Below, one piece after another: positions 32,418 through 41,273 of a DNA stretch of 64,000 nt; position 1 is the first letter of the stretch; each line of letters opens with the position of its first letter. The notes beneath the pieces were generated by a model that saw nothing but the letters and a program-made list of their open reading frames with translations, searched no databases and had not been told where the DNA came from. The position numbers and the translations under genes are program-made. Source of the stretch: AAA044-D11 sp965268555 (GTDB lineage: Bacteria; Actinomycetota; Actinomycetes; Nanopelagicales; Nanopelagicaceae); NCBI GenBank assembly GCA_965268555.1, contig OZ254174.1, positions 806,001-870,000 on the forward strand, in the 5' to 3' direction.

Positions 32418-34202
32418 ATGGATCAATACACCGTCCCAGCAATCGTTCCACCTGCCACCTCTGGAAATCTCTCAGATTTAGTCGCCGACCGTGCGACATA
32501 TGAACCAAATCGGATAACGCTTTCTCGCCCACTTGGCGAAGGTTGGCAAGGCGTCAGCGCTAAAGAATTCGATGCTGAAGTTCGTGCAGTAGCAAAAGGA
32601 CTAATGGCTGCGAATATCCGAGTTGGGGATCGCGTCGCAATTATGGCTAAGACTCGATATGAGTGGACCGTTTTAGATTTTGCGATTTGGTATGCCGGAG
32701 CAGTTTCGGTTCCAATTTATGAAACATCGAGCGCGGAACAAGTTGAATGGATCCTCGTTGACTCTGGTGCTGTGGCGATAATTGTTGAAACCCCACAACA
32801 CCGTGAAGTTGTGACTCCAGTTATTACACCTGCTTGCAAATCAACTTGGACAATAACTGATGGCGCCCTAGATGAGTTAACTAAGTTAGGTAAAGATATC
32901 TCAGATTCAGATGTTGAAGCCCGTAGAAAAGAACCAAAACCAGAATCCCTAGCGACGCTTATTTACACATCTGGTACGACTGGAAAACCTAAAGGCGTCC
33001 AACTAACTCACCTAAATTTCCTTTCGGAATGCGGAAATGTTGTTCAAGGTGCAAGTGATCTCTTTCTAAAGCCTGGCGGATCAACTTTGCTTTTCTTACC
33101 AGTAGCGCACGTCTTTGGTCGCATGGTTGAAGTTGGTGCCATCACAGCTGGATTACATCTTGCGCATTGCGGTGACATAACAAGACTTCCTGCAGATTTG
33201 GGAACATTTAAGCCAACTTTCGTTTTAGCGGTACCAAGAATTTTTGAGAAGATTTACAACGGCGCTGAAGCAAAGGCTGATGCTGCGGGCAAAGGAGCGA
33301 TCTTCCGTAAAGCCGCTGATGTAGCAATTGCCTATAGCGAGGCGCAGGATTCCAAGAAGTTAAACGTCGGATTAATCCTTAAGCACGCGATTTTCGACAA
33401 ACTTGTTTACTCAAAAATTAGAGCAGGAATGGGCGGTCGTGTTGAGGCGGCAATATCTGGTGGTGCGCCTCTAGGAACTAGACTTGGGCACTTTTATCGT
33501 GGTGCTGGAATAAATATTCTTGAGGGATATGGCTTAACCGAAACAACTGCAGGTGCAACACTTAATCTGTCGACTGCACAAAAAGTTGGTTCTGTTGGAC
33601 GACCGCTTCCAGGAACCACAATAAAAATTGCTGAAGATGGTGAAGTTCTAATCAAGGGTGCAATAGTCATGAACGGCTACTGGCAAAACGAGGCCGCTAA
33701 CAATGAAGTATTCACAAGCGATGGCTTCTTTAGAAGTGGTGACCTTGGAACTATTGATCATCAGGGATTTCTAGCAATTGTTGGGCGAAAGAAAGAGCTA
33801 ATTGTTACTTCAGGCGGAAAGAACGTCGCACCCGCAGTTCTTGAGGATCGCGTTCGCTCGCATCCATTAATCAGCCAGTGCATGGTTGTTGGAGATAACA
33901 AACCATTTATCGCTGCCCTGGTAACAATCGATCCGGATGCAATTAAAGGATGGATTGCTGCGAATAAAAAAGACGGCGCGACTATCGCCACTCTTACAAA
34001 GGATCCAGATTTGATATCAGTCATCCAAACAGCTATTGATGAGGCGAATAAAGCGGTAAGTCGAGCTGAATCAATTAGAAAATTTACGATTTTGCCAACT
34101 GACTTCACTATTGCAGGTGGCCAATTGACTGCGAAGCTTTCGGTTAAGCGCCATGTGGTTGCTAACGAATTTCATGAGGATATTGAAGCGCTCTTTACGT
34201 GA
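32418..34202 (+). CDS. Long-chain acyl-CoA synthetase (FadD15-like)
   Basis: A 594-residue AMP-forming acyl-CoA ligase. It has the P-loop LIYTSGTTGKPKGVQLTH, FLPVAHVFGRMVE, EGYGLTETTAG, the SGDLGTIDHQGFLAIVGRKKELIVTSGGKNVAP hinge region and the C-terminal catalytic lysine in GQLTAKLSVKRH. It activates long-chain fatty acids. Order with SRPBCC, pimB and NlpC/P60 follows the fadD15 region of Mycobacterium (recalled). Its stop overlaps the start of a LuxR-type regulator gene (GTGA at 34199-34202). Confidence 0.93.
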   Translation: MDQYTVPAIVPPATSGNLSDLVADRATYEPNRITLSRPLGEGWQGVSAKEFDAEVRAVAKGLMAANIRVGDRVAIMAKTRYEWTVLDFAIWYAGAVSVPIYETSSAEQVEWILVDSGAVAIIVETPQHREVVTPVITPACKSTWTITDGALDELTKLGKDISDSDVEARRKEPKPESLATLIYTSGTTGKPKGVQLTHLNFLSECGNVVQGASDLFLKPGGSTLLFLPVAHVFGRMVEVGAITAGLHLAHCGDITRLPADLGTFKPTFVLAVPRIFEKIYNGAEAKADAAGKGAIFRKAADVAIAYSEAQDSKKLNVGLILKHAIFDKLVYSKIRAGMGGRVEAAISGGAPLGTRLGHFYRGAGINILEGYGLTETTAGATLNLSTAQKVGSVGRPLPGTTIKIAEDGEVLIKGAIVMNGYWQNEAANNEVFTSDGFFRSGDLGTIDHQGFLAIVGRKKELIVTSGGKNVAPAVLEDRVRSHPLISQCMVVGDNKPFIAALVTIDPDAIKGWIAANKKDGATIATLTKDPDLISVIQTAIDEANKAVSRAESIRKFTILPTDFTIAGGQLTAKLSVKRHVVANEFHEDIEALFT

Positions 34203-34747
34203 AATCAGTTCGTGAATTACACGACGAACTGAGCGGTGAACTTCTTTCAGTATCCAATAAGGTATGCGCCAGGGCGGGCAGCTTAGATATCGAGTCAAAA
34301 TACCGAAGCGAGTTGCGGATTCTCGATGAGAAAATTTCAGAGCTTTGCGATGCTCTCAGTGAAGAGATTCCTATTTCCACCCAAAGGACAGCTAAAATCT
34401 TTTCGATTCGAATCAGAAGTTCGATTTCAGAGCTCAATATTTACATAAATCAGATGAGTCAACTTGATGGCGAAGTTGCTGAATTAAAATCTTTAATGAA
34501 TTTTCCAAAGAAATTTCTAGATCCAAAGCTAGCTCAAAATTTTCAAGTAACAACTCTGACAAAACGCGAGCGAGAAATTCTCGCCTTACTTCCAAAGGGT
34601 GCGACCGCAAAGGCGATGGCCTCTGAGCTTTACTTGACCGAGGCCACCGTCAAGACGCATTTGGCTTCGATTTATCGAAAATTTGAAGTTGTAAATAGAA
34701 CTCAAGCAATTGCAATTGCTCTAGAGAATAAGTTAATTTCCTTTTAG
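34199..34747 (+). CDS. LuxR-type regulator with helical N-terminal domain
   Basis: A 182-residue protein. Residues 1-110 are mostly charged helix and may form a coiled coil (SELRILDEKISELCDALSEEI...). Residues 117-180 form a LuxR/GerE HTH (LTKREREILALLPKGATAKAMASELYLTEATVKTHLASIYRKFEV). No phosphoacceptor receiver domain is present. GTG start, coupled to fadD by a 4-base overlap, so it is made with the acyl-CoA ligase; sensing of acyl-CoA state is a possible but untested idea. Its 3' end overlaps pimB by 15 bases. Confidence 0.83.
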   Translation: MKSVRELHDELSGELLSVSNKVCARAGSLDIESKYRSELRILDEKISELCDALSEEIPISTQRTAKIFSIRIRSSISELNIYINQMSQLDGEVAELKSLMNFPKKFLDPKLAQNFQVTTLTKREREILALLPKGATAKAMASELYLTEATVKTHLASIYRKFEVVNRTQAIAIALENKLISF

Positions 34748-35890
34748 AACTTGAGCGAAACGCGCTCCCCATAAATCCCAATTCCAGTTCGCAACTGCCC
34801 AATTGCGACCATTCGCGCCAAGTTCTTTTGCGAATTTAGGTTCACTTAACAACTTAATGCAAGCCTTAGCGATTGCCCCAATATCATTTCCATCAACCAC
34901 TAATCCAGTCTTATTTACGGAAACTGCATCGGGCGCTCCCCCAGAATTTCCAGCAATCACAGGCAGGCCACATGAACTAGCTTCAAGATAGACAATTCCA
35001 AGACCTTCAACTTCCAAGCCAAAAAACCTAGATCTAGAAGGCATAACGAAAACGTCGCCTAAGCGAATATGGACTGGAAGTGCGCTGTAAGGAATTCGAC
35101 CAGTCAACTTAACGCTTTCGCTCAACTTGAATTTAGCAATCTTTCTTCGTAAATAGAGTTCGCGGGGACCGCTTCCAACTATCAATAACTGAGCATCTGG
35201 AATAGCTCGCAATATCTCTGGCATAGCGAGAATTAATTTGTCCTGCCCCTTGCGATGAACTAAACGGCCAACACAAACCAGAGTAGGTCGCTCTTTTAAC
35301 TCGTACTTATCCAAGAGGGTTTTTGACTTAACTCCAGGTGCAAAAAAATCGGTCGAGATTCCTGGTGCGATTTGTTCTAGAACTACGCGCCTCCCAACTG
35401 ATTTGGCTATAGCCGATCTTGTGAAATCTCCAAGATAAGTTAAAACATCTGCAGAATTACCGATTCGTCGCATAGCTAATTTAAAGATCGGAACCTTTGC
35501 CCACCAAACTTCATGACCATGAGTCAAACCCACAACTCGTTTTGCTCCCGCTTTGCGAAGAGCTGGTGCCATTAATCCGAGCGGCGCGGCAGCCCCGAAC
35601 CAAACAATTTCACTGCCATAGCTGCGCAAAATACTTTTCACTTGTTTGGTTACACGCGGAGTTGGAAGCAGAATTTTTGTTCTATCGCGGCAGATTGCTA
35701 CGCCATATTTTTTGACCAATTCAGCATCGAAATCAGCTGAACCATCCTGCGCCGATGTGTAGATAACAATCTCTGAACCATCTAATTTTGCTAGTAACCC
35801 AAGGATGAAAGTCTCAATTCCACCTGACCTAGGTCCTAGATCATTTGTAACAAGAAGGATCTTGCGTTGCTTAAATTCGGCGGGCGCCAT
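34733..35890 (-). CDS. pimB: GT4 mannosyltransferase, PimB-type
   Basis: A 385-residue GT-B glycosyltransferase. The N-terminal domain opens LLVTNDLGPRSGGIETFI, with the acceptor-side GLTHGHEVWWAK. The C-terminal domain has VCVGRLVHRKGQD and the PimB signature SRFFGLEVEGLGIVYLEASSCGLPVIAGNSGGAPDAV with the E-x7-E nucleotide-sugar motif. It should add the second mannose from GDP-mannose to phosphatidylinositol mannoside, or make a related mannolipid. It overlaps the NlpC/P60 gene upstream by 20 bases. Confidence 0.88.
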   Translation of the reverse strand: MAPAEFKQRKILLVTNDLGPRSGGIETFILGLLAKLDGSEIVIYTSAQDGSADFDAELVKKYGVAICRDRTKILLPTPRVTKQVKSILRSYGSEIVWFGAAAPLGLMAPALRKAGAKRVVGLTHGHEVWWAKVPIFKLAMRRIGNSADVLTYLGDFTRSAIAKSVGRRVVLEQIAPGISTDFFAPGVKSKTLLDKYELKERPTLVCVGRLVHRKGQDKLILAMPEILRAIPDAQLLIVGSGPRELYLRRKIAKFKLSESVKLTGRIPYSALPVHIRLGDVFVMPSRSRFFGLEVEGLGIVYLEASSCGLPVIAGNSGGAPDAVSVNKTGLVVDGNDIGAIAKACIKLLSEPKFAKELGANGRNWAVANWNWDLWGARFAQVLKGN

Positions 35891-36890
35891 AAAAACTTAG
35901 TGAACCAAAATTTGGAGTGAACTTCGCGATTTTCACTCTGGAACCCGGACGGGGTGCATTAACCATCAGCCCTTTGCTTATATAAATACCAACGTGAGAG
36001 ATATACCGATTTTTTCCAAAGAAGACTAAATCCCCAGGCTTTAGTTGATTTAACGCAACACGCTTTCCATATCTAGCTTGCGCGGCAGCGGAGTGCGGAA
36101 GTGAAACACCCGCAGTGCCAAATGCTCGCATTGTTAGTCCGCTGCAATCCCAGAGAGTTGGGCCTGCTGCGCCATAAACATATCGGTCACCAATTTGCTT
36201 AATTGAAAAACGAAGCGCAATGGAGCCACGACCCGAACCTAGATTTGATTTTGCGGCTTGTGCAAGTGATTTTTTCTGATCTGCATTTTCCGCGTTGTCA
36301 TTTAATCGAGCAAGCCTCTCGCGCTCGGCCTTTGAGAGTGAATTCAATAGTTTCTGGGCTGCAGCTAATTTATCTTTAACCGCTTTCTCTTGTGCAATAA
36401 ATCTAGCCTGAGCGCGTTTAGCCAAAACTAATTTGTCATTAACTGTGAGCGATGTTGCCGTTAACCGTTGCTTTGCAACGCTGTATTGCTTAAGTTGCAG
36501 CGATTGCTTTCTAGTAACTGATTCCAAAGATCCGGCGGCGGCAAGAAATAGTTTTGGATCTGAGGAGAATAGAAGTTCTAAGCTTTGACTCATTGAGCCG
36601 TTCTTGTACTGCTCTCGAGCTATCGCGCCAAGTGAATTCTTAAATTTTGCCACCGTCGCAGCATCTGCTGCCGCCTGTCGCTGTACTGATTCCAATTTGC
36701 GATTAAGAGATTTGTATTCGACTTTTGCTTGCTGCGCCGCTTCACCGGCAGCTGCTGCTTGTTCTTGAAGAATGCGAATTTTTGTCCGTACATCATTTAG
36801 AGATGGTGCGGCGCCCGCAGGCGCGATCGGAAGAATTGAGAACACAAGTAGCGCGGAAACTAAACCACTGCCTCTTGTAACCAATTTCAT
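35871..36890 (-). CDS. Secreted NlpC/P60 peptidoglycan hydrolase with coiled-coil
   Basis: A 339-residue exported protein. A signal peptide (1-27, ending PAGA) is followed by a long coiled coil (about 30-210, the PcsB/RipC type regulatory arm) and an NlpC/P60 domain at 225-339. The catalytic triad is Cys249 in WDCSGLT, His299 in ISHVGIY and Asn311 in VNAPRPG (third residue may be His, Asn or Gln in the family). It cuts stem peptides, probably at division. In Mycobacterium an NlpC/P60 gene also lies upstream of pimB (recalled). Confidence 0.92.
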   Translation of the reverse strand: MKLVTRGSGLVSALLVFSILPIAPAGAAPSLNDVRTKIRILQEQAAAAGEAAQQAKVEYKSLNRKLESVQRQAAADAATVAKFKNSLGAIAREQYKNGSMSQSLELLFSSDPKLFLAAAGSLESVTRKQSLQLKQYSVAKQRLTATSLTVNDKLVLAKRAQARFIAQEKAVKDKLAAAQKLLNSLSKAERERLARLNDNAENADQKKSLAQAAKSNLGSGRGSIALRFSIKQIGDRYVYGAAGPTLWDCSGLTMRAFGTAGVSLPHSAAAQARYGKRVALNQLKPGDLVFFGKNRYISHVGIYISKGLMVNAPRPGSRVKIAKFTPNFGSLSFYGARRI

Positions 36891-36945
36891 CGGGTAAGGG
36901 TAACCACTTGCTATCTACGAGTTCAAATAACTGCCTGATTTACGC

Positions 36946-37122
36946 CTATTTTGCATATCGAAGTGGCGGAATCAATCCCTTCTCAGAGAGCACTGATATC
37001 GCATTGATTTGATTATTAGAGATTTCACTCGCAGGTGAGCTAGTGATATTTAGTAGGACAGTTACAACGCAATCACTACAAGAGATCTCGCGCATGGTGC
37101 AGGTTTGGCAATCAATCATCAT
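36946..37122 (-). CDS. Four-cysteine mini-protein, conserved in actinobacteria
   Basis: 58 residues beginning MMIDCQTCTMREISCSDCVV and ending GLIPPLRYAK. The paired CxxC motifs (CQTC and CSDC) suggest a zinc or Fe-S knuckle. The longer open frame to 37266 is spurious because its extra N-terminus is antisense to the RibD-like gene. I recall similar short proteins with CxxC-MRxT-C-xxC and an LxPPLR ending next to NlpC/P60 genes in other actinobacteria, but no function. Leaderless start: TATCAT at 37130-37135, seven bases before the ATG. Confidence 0.68.
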   Translation of the reverse strand: MMIDCQTCTMREISCSDCVVTVLLNITSSPASEISNNQINAISVLSEKGLIPPLRYAK

Positions 37123-37152
37123 GTCAAGAATGATAAATCTCGCCACTGACAC

Positions 37153-37164
37153 TACGGTTTGCGC
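37153..37164 (+). promoter_or_regulatory. Candidate leaderless promoter -10 of the RibD-like gene
   Basis: TACGGT (37153-37158), 6 bases before ATG 37165. Back-to-back with the TATCAT of the mini-protein gene. Confidence 0.4.
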
Positions 37165-37665
37165 ATGGGAACAATGGCTAACTTCGTAATGGGTGGCGAT
37201 GGAAGCACTAGCTTTGCCGGCACTTCGAAAGCTCTGAGTACGCCGGCGGATCGCGCTCGATTTCACCAGATTAGGTCGCTAGCTTCAGCGATACTTATTG
37301 GCGGGCAGACCGCCCGAACTGAGCCCTATGCCCAAACTCCGGTACCACTTGTTGTCATCACAAAGTCCGGTGATATCCCGAGCGAGGTCATCGCAAATCC
37401 AAAGGCGCATATTTGGCAGCTTGATCCAATTGCTGCTCTTTCAAAAGCGAAATCTGAATTTGGCGAAAACATTCTAATTGAGGGTGGAATATCTCTACTG
37501 AAAGAGTACTTACTGGCTAACTTAATCGACGAACTATTTTTAACAATTAGTAAGAAATCTGGCGGCGAGAGCGTTTATGACCTTAATTCATTGACTCGTA
37601 ATTTTATTATTGAATCCAGCGAGAAAAGTGATAGCGATACCTTCTTAAAATTGCTTAGAAATTAA
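37165..37665 (+). CDS. RibD C-terminal-like pyrimidine reductase family protein
   Basis: A 166-residue DHFR-like fold protein: NFVMGGDGSTSFAGTSKALSTPADRARFHQIRSLASAILIGGQTARTEPY, then the NADPH-binding ENILIEGGISLL. This is the reductase half of RibD as a single domain. In actinobacteria such single-domain proteins are annotated as pyrimidine reductases, but a true riboflavin role is not shown for all. The N-terminus is slightly short compared with relatives. A TTG at 37159 and an ATG at 37174 are alternative starts; 37165 is favoured by the -10 spacing. Confidence 0.82.
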   Translation: MGTMANFVMGGDGSTSFAGTSKALSTPADRARFHQIRSLASAILIGGQTARTEPYAQTPVPLVVITKSGDIPSEVIANPKAHIWQLDPIAALSKAKSEFGENILIEGGISLLKEYLLANLIDELFLTISKKSGGESVYDLNSLTRNFIIESSEKSDSDTFLKLLRN

Positions 37666-37671
37666 TAATAA

Positions 37672-38511
37672 TTAGCCAATTGAAATAAGTGAGACACCAG
37701 TAACTGCGAGGAATATTCCAAGGTATTGAACTTGGTGCAGCCTTTCGTGTAAGAATTTAAAAGCTAGTAGCGCAGTAACAATCGGAAAGAGCGAACCAAA
37801 GACCATCGCAACAGAGATCAACCCCTTTGTCGTTGCAACTCCGAGAAGTAAATTGGCTGCAAAATCTGTTGTTCCAATTACTGCTAAAATGAAGAGATTT
37901 GATTTTCTAAATCCACCAACGCTTCTAAATTTGATTGCAAGTAAAATACAGAAACTTACAGAGGCAACTCGCATTGAAGTCATAGTAAGAAGCGAACTAG
38001 TTTTTGAGCCCTGCGCCATAAGTGCAAGTGCGATACCGAAACCGAGCGCAGCGCCAAGTCCATAGAGAAGCGGCTTAACTGGTAGCCCTTTTACAATATC
38101 TGGGCCCGAGGCACAGAATGCCCCAATAACCGCAACAGCCATTCCTAAAATTTGAATTGAAGTTGGTCGCTCACCAGATAAGAATGCGAAGGTAAGTGGA
38201 ATCACTGCACTTAACGTACTGATCGGTGAAACAACTCCCATGCGGCCAGTTGAAAGTCCGGAATAAAATGAGACCAACCCGAGGAATCCTGCAATCCCAG
38301 CTCCAAGTGCGGGAAGAAAATATCCATCCCAACTTAGGTTTGGTGCGATGTATGAACCACTCACTAAAACGAGAATTACACCAATCAAAAGTCCAAAGGC
38401 TTGCGAAGCTCCAGTTACGGCGATTGGTTTAAATTTCTTAGATAGGTTTCCTGCCAAATAGTCGGCGCTGCCCCAAAGGACGCTGGAAAAGAGTGCAAGT
38501 ATCGAGGCCAT
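37672..38511 (-). CDS. EamA-family (DMT) transporter
   Basis: A 279-residue membrane protein with ten helices in two EamA repeats (ILALFSSVLWGSADYLAGNLS... and PLLYGLGAALGFGIALALMAQG...). GLISVAMVFGSLFPIVTALLAFKFLHERLHQVQYLGIFLAVTGV is the typical C-terminal EamA ending. Substrate unknown; drug/metabolite or amino-acid derivative export or uptake. Seven bases from the end of the RibD-like gene. Confidence 0.88.
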   Translation of the reverse strand: MASILALFSSVLWGSADYLAGNLSKKFKPIAVTGASQAFGLLIGVILVLVSGSYIAPNLSWDGYFLPALGAGIAGFLGLVSFYSGLSTGRMGVVSPISTLSAVIPLTFAFLSGERPTSIQILGMAVAVIGAFCASGPDIVKGLPVKPLLYGLGAALGFGIALALMAQGSKTSSLLTMTSMRVASVSFCILLAIKFRSVGGFRKSNLFILAVIGTTDFAANLLLGVATTKGLISVAMVFGSLFPIVTALLAFKFLHERLHQVQYLGIFLAVTGVSLISIG

Positions 38512-38591
38512 TGGGAGAGGTTAATACAACCCACACCATTCTTCGCTCGCGCCTTCATCTTTATCGAAGAATTACGCCTTACCATTTTCTC

Positions 38592-39131
38592 ATGAGCGTT
38601 GAGTTTGAAAGTATTGTCGCGCAAATTCGTGCAATTAAACCACGCGTAGAAATTCTGCTCGAAGAAGTTCCTGCGCCACAGAAACTTGCGCCATTTTCCC
38701 TTGCCATGACTGCAGATGTTCTAGAAGATGCTGCGACCGGAAGATTTGTATTGCTTCATGATCCAGATGGTCAGGAAGGTTGGTCAGGTAAGTACCGTTG
38801 TGTAACTTTTGTTCGCGCCGCAATTGATAACGAGATGGCAGCAGATCCAATGTTGTGCAACATAGGTTGGACTTGGCTGATGGAGTCACTAAAGAAAAAC
38901 GTGTGTGATTTCACAGCGCCCAGCGGAACAGTGACAAAGGTAGCAAGTGCCTCTTTTGGAACTCTTGAAAACTTGGATGAAGATAGCGAACTAGAAGTTC
39001 GTGCATCGTGGACTCCAACTTCTGGCGACAATATTGGGAGCCATGTTAAAGCTTGGGTTGAACTATTAGAGATGTCAGCAGGTCTTGCGCCGATTCCAGA
39101 AGGTGTGACCCAGCTAAGTCGCAGTAGATAA
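38592..39131 (+). CDS. DUF3000 protein
   Basis: A 179-residue cytosolic protein of the actinobacterial DUF3000 family: FESIVAQIRAIKPRVEILLEEVPAPQKLAPFSLAMTADV, GRFVLLHDPDGQEGWSGKYRCVTFVRA, and GWTWLMESLKKN. No known function. It is coupled to the RNase D gene by TAATG (39129-39133), an association recalled for Mycobacterium (Rv2680-Rv2681). Start ATG 38592 has TACCAT at 38580-38585 six bases before it; the open frame extends to 38493 without family resemblance. Confidence 0.88.
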   Translation: MSVEFESIVAQIRAIKPRVEILLEEVPAPQKLAPFSLAMTADVLEDAATGRFVLLHDPDGQEGWSGKYRCVTFVRAAIDNEMAADPMLCNIGWTWLMESLKKNVCDFTAPSGTVTKVASASFGTLENLDEDSELEVRASWTPTSGDNIGSHVKAWVELLEMSAGLAPIPEGVTQLSRSR

Positions 39132-40405
39132 TGGCTGAACCTTTACTTGCACCAGTTGGTGGCGTTCCAAAGTTAGTTGAAAGCTCGCAGGAACTTGGCG
39201 AAGTTTTAGCACAATTGAAATCTGGAAGTGGCCCAATAGCGATTGATGCCGAACGTGCTTCGGGATACAAGTATTCATCTCGGGCATATTTGATTCAGAT
39301 AAAGCGAAACGGTGGCGGTCTGCATCTAATCGATCCAATAGCAGTTGGTGAAAGTCCATATTGGAGTGAGTTGAGTAGAACTTTTGCCGATCAAGAATGG
39401 ATCATCCACGCATCTACCCAAGACCTTGCCTGCCTACGCGAAGTTGGAATTAATCCAGAGTTGATTTTTGATACTGAATTAGCTGGTCGAATTGCAGGTT
39501 GCGAGCGCGTAGGACTAGGTCCACTTACCGAACAACTACTTGGCATAACACTTGCAAAAGAGCATAGCGCGGTCGATTGGTCACTTCGCCCTCTTCGCCC
39601 CGAGTGGTTGAATTACGCGGCTCTTGATGTTGAACTCCTGATCGAACTGCGTAACGAGATCGAAAAATTGTTAATTGAAAATAAGAAATTGAATTGGGCA
39701 AAAGAGGACTTCGCAGCAATCTTGAAGGCGCCGCCTCCCGCCCCCAGAAAAGAGCCTTGGCGCCGGACATCTGGCATTCATAAAATTCGCGATTTAAAAG
39801 CACTTGCGATAATTCGCGGACTCTGGAATGCGCGAAATGAATTTGCCAAAGAGATTGATCTAGCCCCAGGTCGCGTTTTTAACGATGAAACTCTGATCTT
39901 GATTGCGACAAAACCACCTAAAGGTTTTGGTGATTTCAAGAAGGCGCTGCTAAGGCGGACTCGATTAACTTCTATGCCATTTGAATCCTGGTTTGAAATA
40001 TTTGAAGAAGCTCAAAAGTTGGAGGGCGAGGATCTGCCAAAGTTACGGGTGCCATCAGAGGGTTTGCCGCCGCCAAAGATGTGGCAATCACGCAATCCAC
40101 TTGGATATGCCCGACTTACACATGCCCGAGCCGCCGTAATTGAATGTGCGCTAAACAATGCGATGCCCGCTGAAAACTTGATCTCTCCTGAGGCAATTCG
40201 AAGGGTCTGTTGGCCGACTCCACCAGATGATCCTGCTGATCGATTGAAATTCGTTGAAAGCGAGCTAACTGAATTTGGGGCGAGAAGCTGGCAGATCGGG
40301 CTCATTTGCGCCCCAGTAGCGGCCATTTTGGGCGAGACAGAGCCACTTGTAATCGAAGTTGAGCAGGGCGTCGAAGCCGAAAGTCCAACGGCAGAAAGTG
40401 ATTAA
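39131..40405 (+). CDS. rnd: Ribonuclease D-like 3'-5' exonuclease with HRDC domain
   Basis: A 424-residue protein. The DEDD exonuclease domain (about 20-190) shows IAIDAERASGY (Asp/Glu), HASTQDLACLREVGI (Asp) and NYAALDVELLIEL (Tyr...Asp, DEDDy type). An HRDC domain (about 210-290) follows: IRDLKALAIIRGLWNARNEFAKEIDLAPGRVFNDETL. An actinobacterial C-terminal extension ends the protein. It trims structured RNA 3' ends. Translationally coupled to DUF3000. Confidence 0.92.
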   Translation: MAEPLLAPVGGVPKLVESSQELGEVLAQLKSGSGPIAIDAERASGYKYSSRAYLIQIKRNGGGLHLIDPIAVGESPYWSELSRTFADQEWIIHASTQDLACLREVGINPELIFDTELAGRIAGCERVGLGPLTEQLLGITLAKEHSAVDWSLRPLRPEWLNYAALDVELLIELRNEIEKLLIENKKLNWAKEDFAAILKAPPPAPRKEPWRRTSGIHKIRDLKALAIIRGLWNARNEFAKEIDLAPGRVFNDETLILIATKPPKGFGDFKKALLRRTRLTSMPFESWFEIFEEAQKLEGEDLPKLRVPSEGLPPPKMWQSRNPLGYARLTHARAAVIECALNNAMPAENLISPEAIRRVCWPTPPDDPADRLKFVESELTEFGARSWQIGLICAPVAAILGETEPLVIEVEQGVEAESPTAESD

Positions 40406-40431
40406 TTACGCAACATTCAAGTTGCGTAATT
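40404..40431. terminator. 11-bp perfect inverted repeat between rnd and efeU
   Basis: AATTACGCAAC (40404-40414), loop ATTCAA, GTTGCGTAATT (40421-40431), overlapping the rnd stop codon. Only a weak T run (TTCTT) follows, so it may be a terminator, an operator over the -35 region of efeU, or both. Confidence 0.55.
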
Positions 40432-40445
40432 CTTGGGCAAGGTTT

Positions 40446-40458
40446 TAGGCTTCTAGGC
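40446..40458 (+). promoter_or_regulatory. Candidate leaderless promoter -10 of efeU
   Basis: TAGGCT (40446-40451), 7 bases before ATG 40459; TTGCGT at 40422-40427 is a possible -35 inside the inverted repeat. Confidence 0.45.
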
Positions 40459-41265
40459 ATGTACAGCACATTTCTTATCGCGCTTCGCGAAGGCCTTGAG
40501 GCCGCGCTAATCATCGGAATCCTTGTCGCATATTTGGTCCGATCAAATCAACGCAAGGCGCTACCTACACTCTGGACCGGAGTTGGCATAGCAATTGTCG
40601 CTAGCTTGGCATTTGGTGCTTTCTTATCATTCACATCGACTCAACTTTCAAAAGCCGGGGAACAAATCTTTGCAGGAACAACATCAGCCGTTGCCGTAAT
40701 TCTCGTGACTTACATGGTCTTTTGGATGAAGCGCATGGCTCGCGGATTAAAGAGCGATCTGCAAAGCAAAGTTGACGAGGCAATGCCACTTGGAAGAGTT
40801 GCCTTAATTTTCGCCTCGTTTTTCGCAGTCGCGCGCGAAGGGCTCGAGACTTCACTATTTATTTACTCTAACTTTAAAACTATCTCCAACGATTCATCTC
40901 CAGTCATTGGTTTGATTCTTGGTTTGGCAGCAGCGGTTGGACTAGGCATCGCAATTTACAAGCAGAGCGTAAAAATTAATTTAGGAAAGTTCTTCACAAT
41001 CACCGGAATCGCTCTGATCGTTATCGCTGGTGGCGTTCTTTCATATGCAGTTCATGAATTCCAAGAGTTTGGTGCGCTTCCAGGTGAAAAGGCTTATGCC
41101 TGGAACTGGGTTAACGCCAACCCAACAATCAACACTCTGCTCTCCGGAACTATCGGAGTAAGCACAACGATTTCTTGGCTCCAGCTCTTTGTCTGGGCTA
41201 CATATTTGACTCTTACTCTTCGTGCCTACTTGGCGCCAAAGAAAGCAGTTCTGGTTAAAGCCTAA
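40459..41265 (+). CDS. efeU: FTR1-family high-affinity iron permease (EfeU-like)
   Basis: A 268-residue permease with seven helices. Both iron-binding REGLE motifs are intact: R10-E14 (LREGLEAALIIG) and R126-E130 (AREGLETSLF). The partner genes efeO and efeB are not adjacent, so this is an orphan EfeU. Permeation in other species needs oxidation or an EfeO cupredoxin domain, so either the partners are elsewhere or the channel works alone. The inverted repeat just upstream could be a metal-responsive operator; that is inference. Confidence 0.9.
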   Translation: MYSTFLIALREGLEAALIIGILVAYLVRSNQRKALPTLWTGVGIAIVASLAFGAFLSFTSTQLSKAGEQIFAGTTSAVAVILVTYMVFWMKRMARGLKSDLQSKVDEAMPLGRVALIFASFFAVAREGLETSLFIYSNFKTISNDSSPVIGLILGLAAAVGLGIAIYKQSVKINLGKFFTITGIALIVIAGGVLSYAVHEFQEFGALPGEKAYAWNWVNANPTINTLLSGTIGVSTTISWLQLFVWATYLTLTLRAYLAPKKAVLVKA

Positions 41266-41273
41266 GATTTATT

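Noticed and set aside
36946..37266. 106-residue frame on the minus strand
   Set aside because: Only its last 58 residues look like a protein; the first 48 are antisense to the RibD-like gene.
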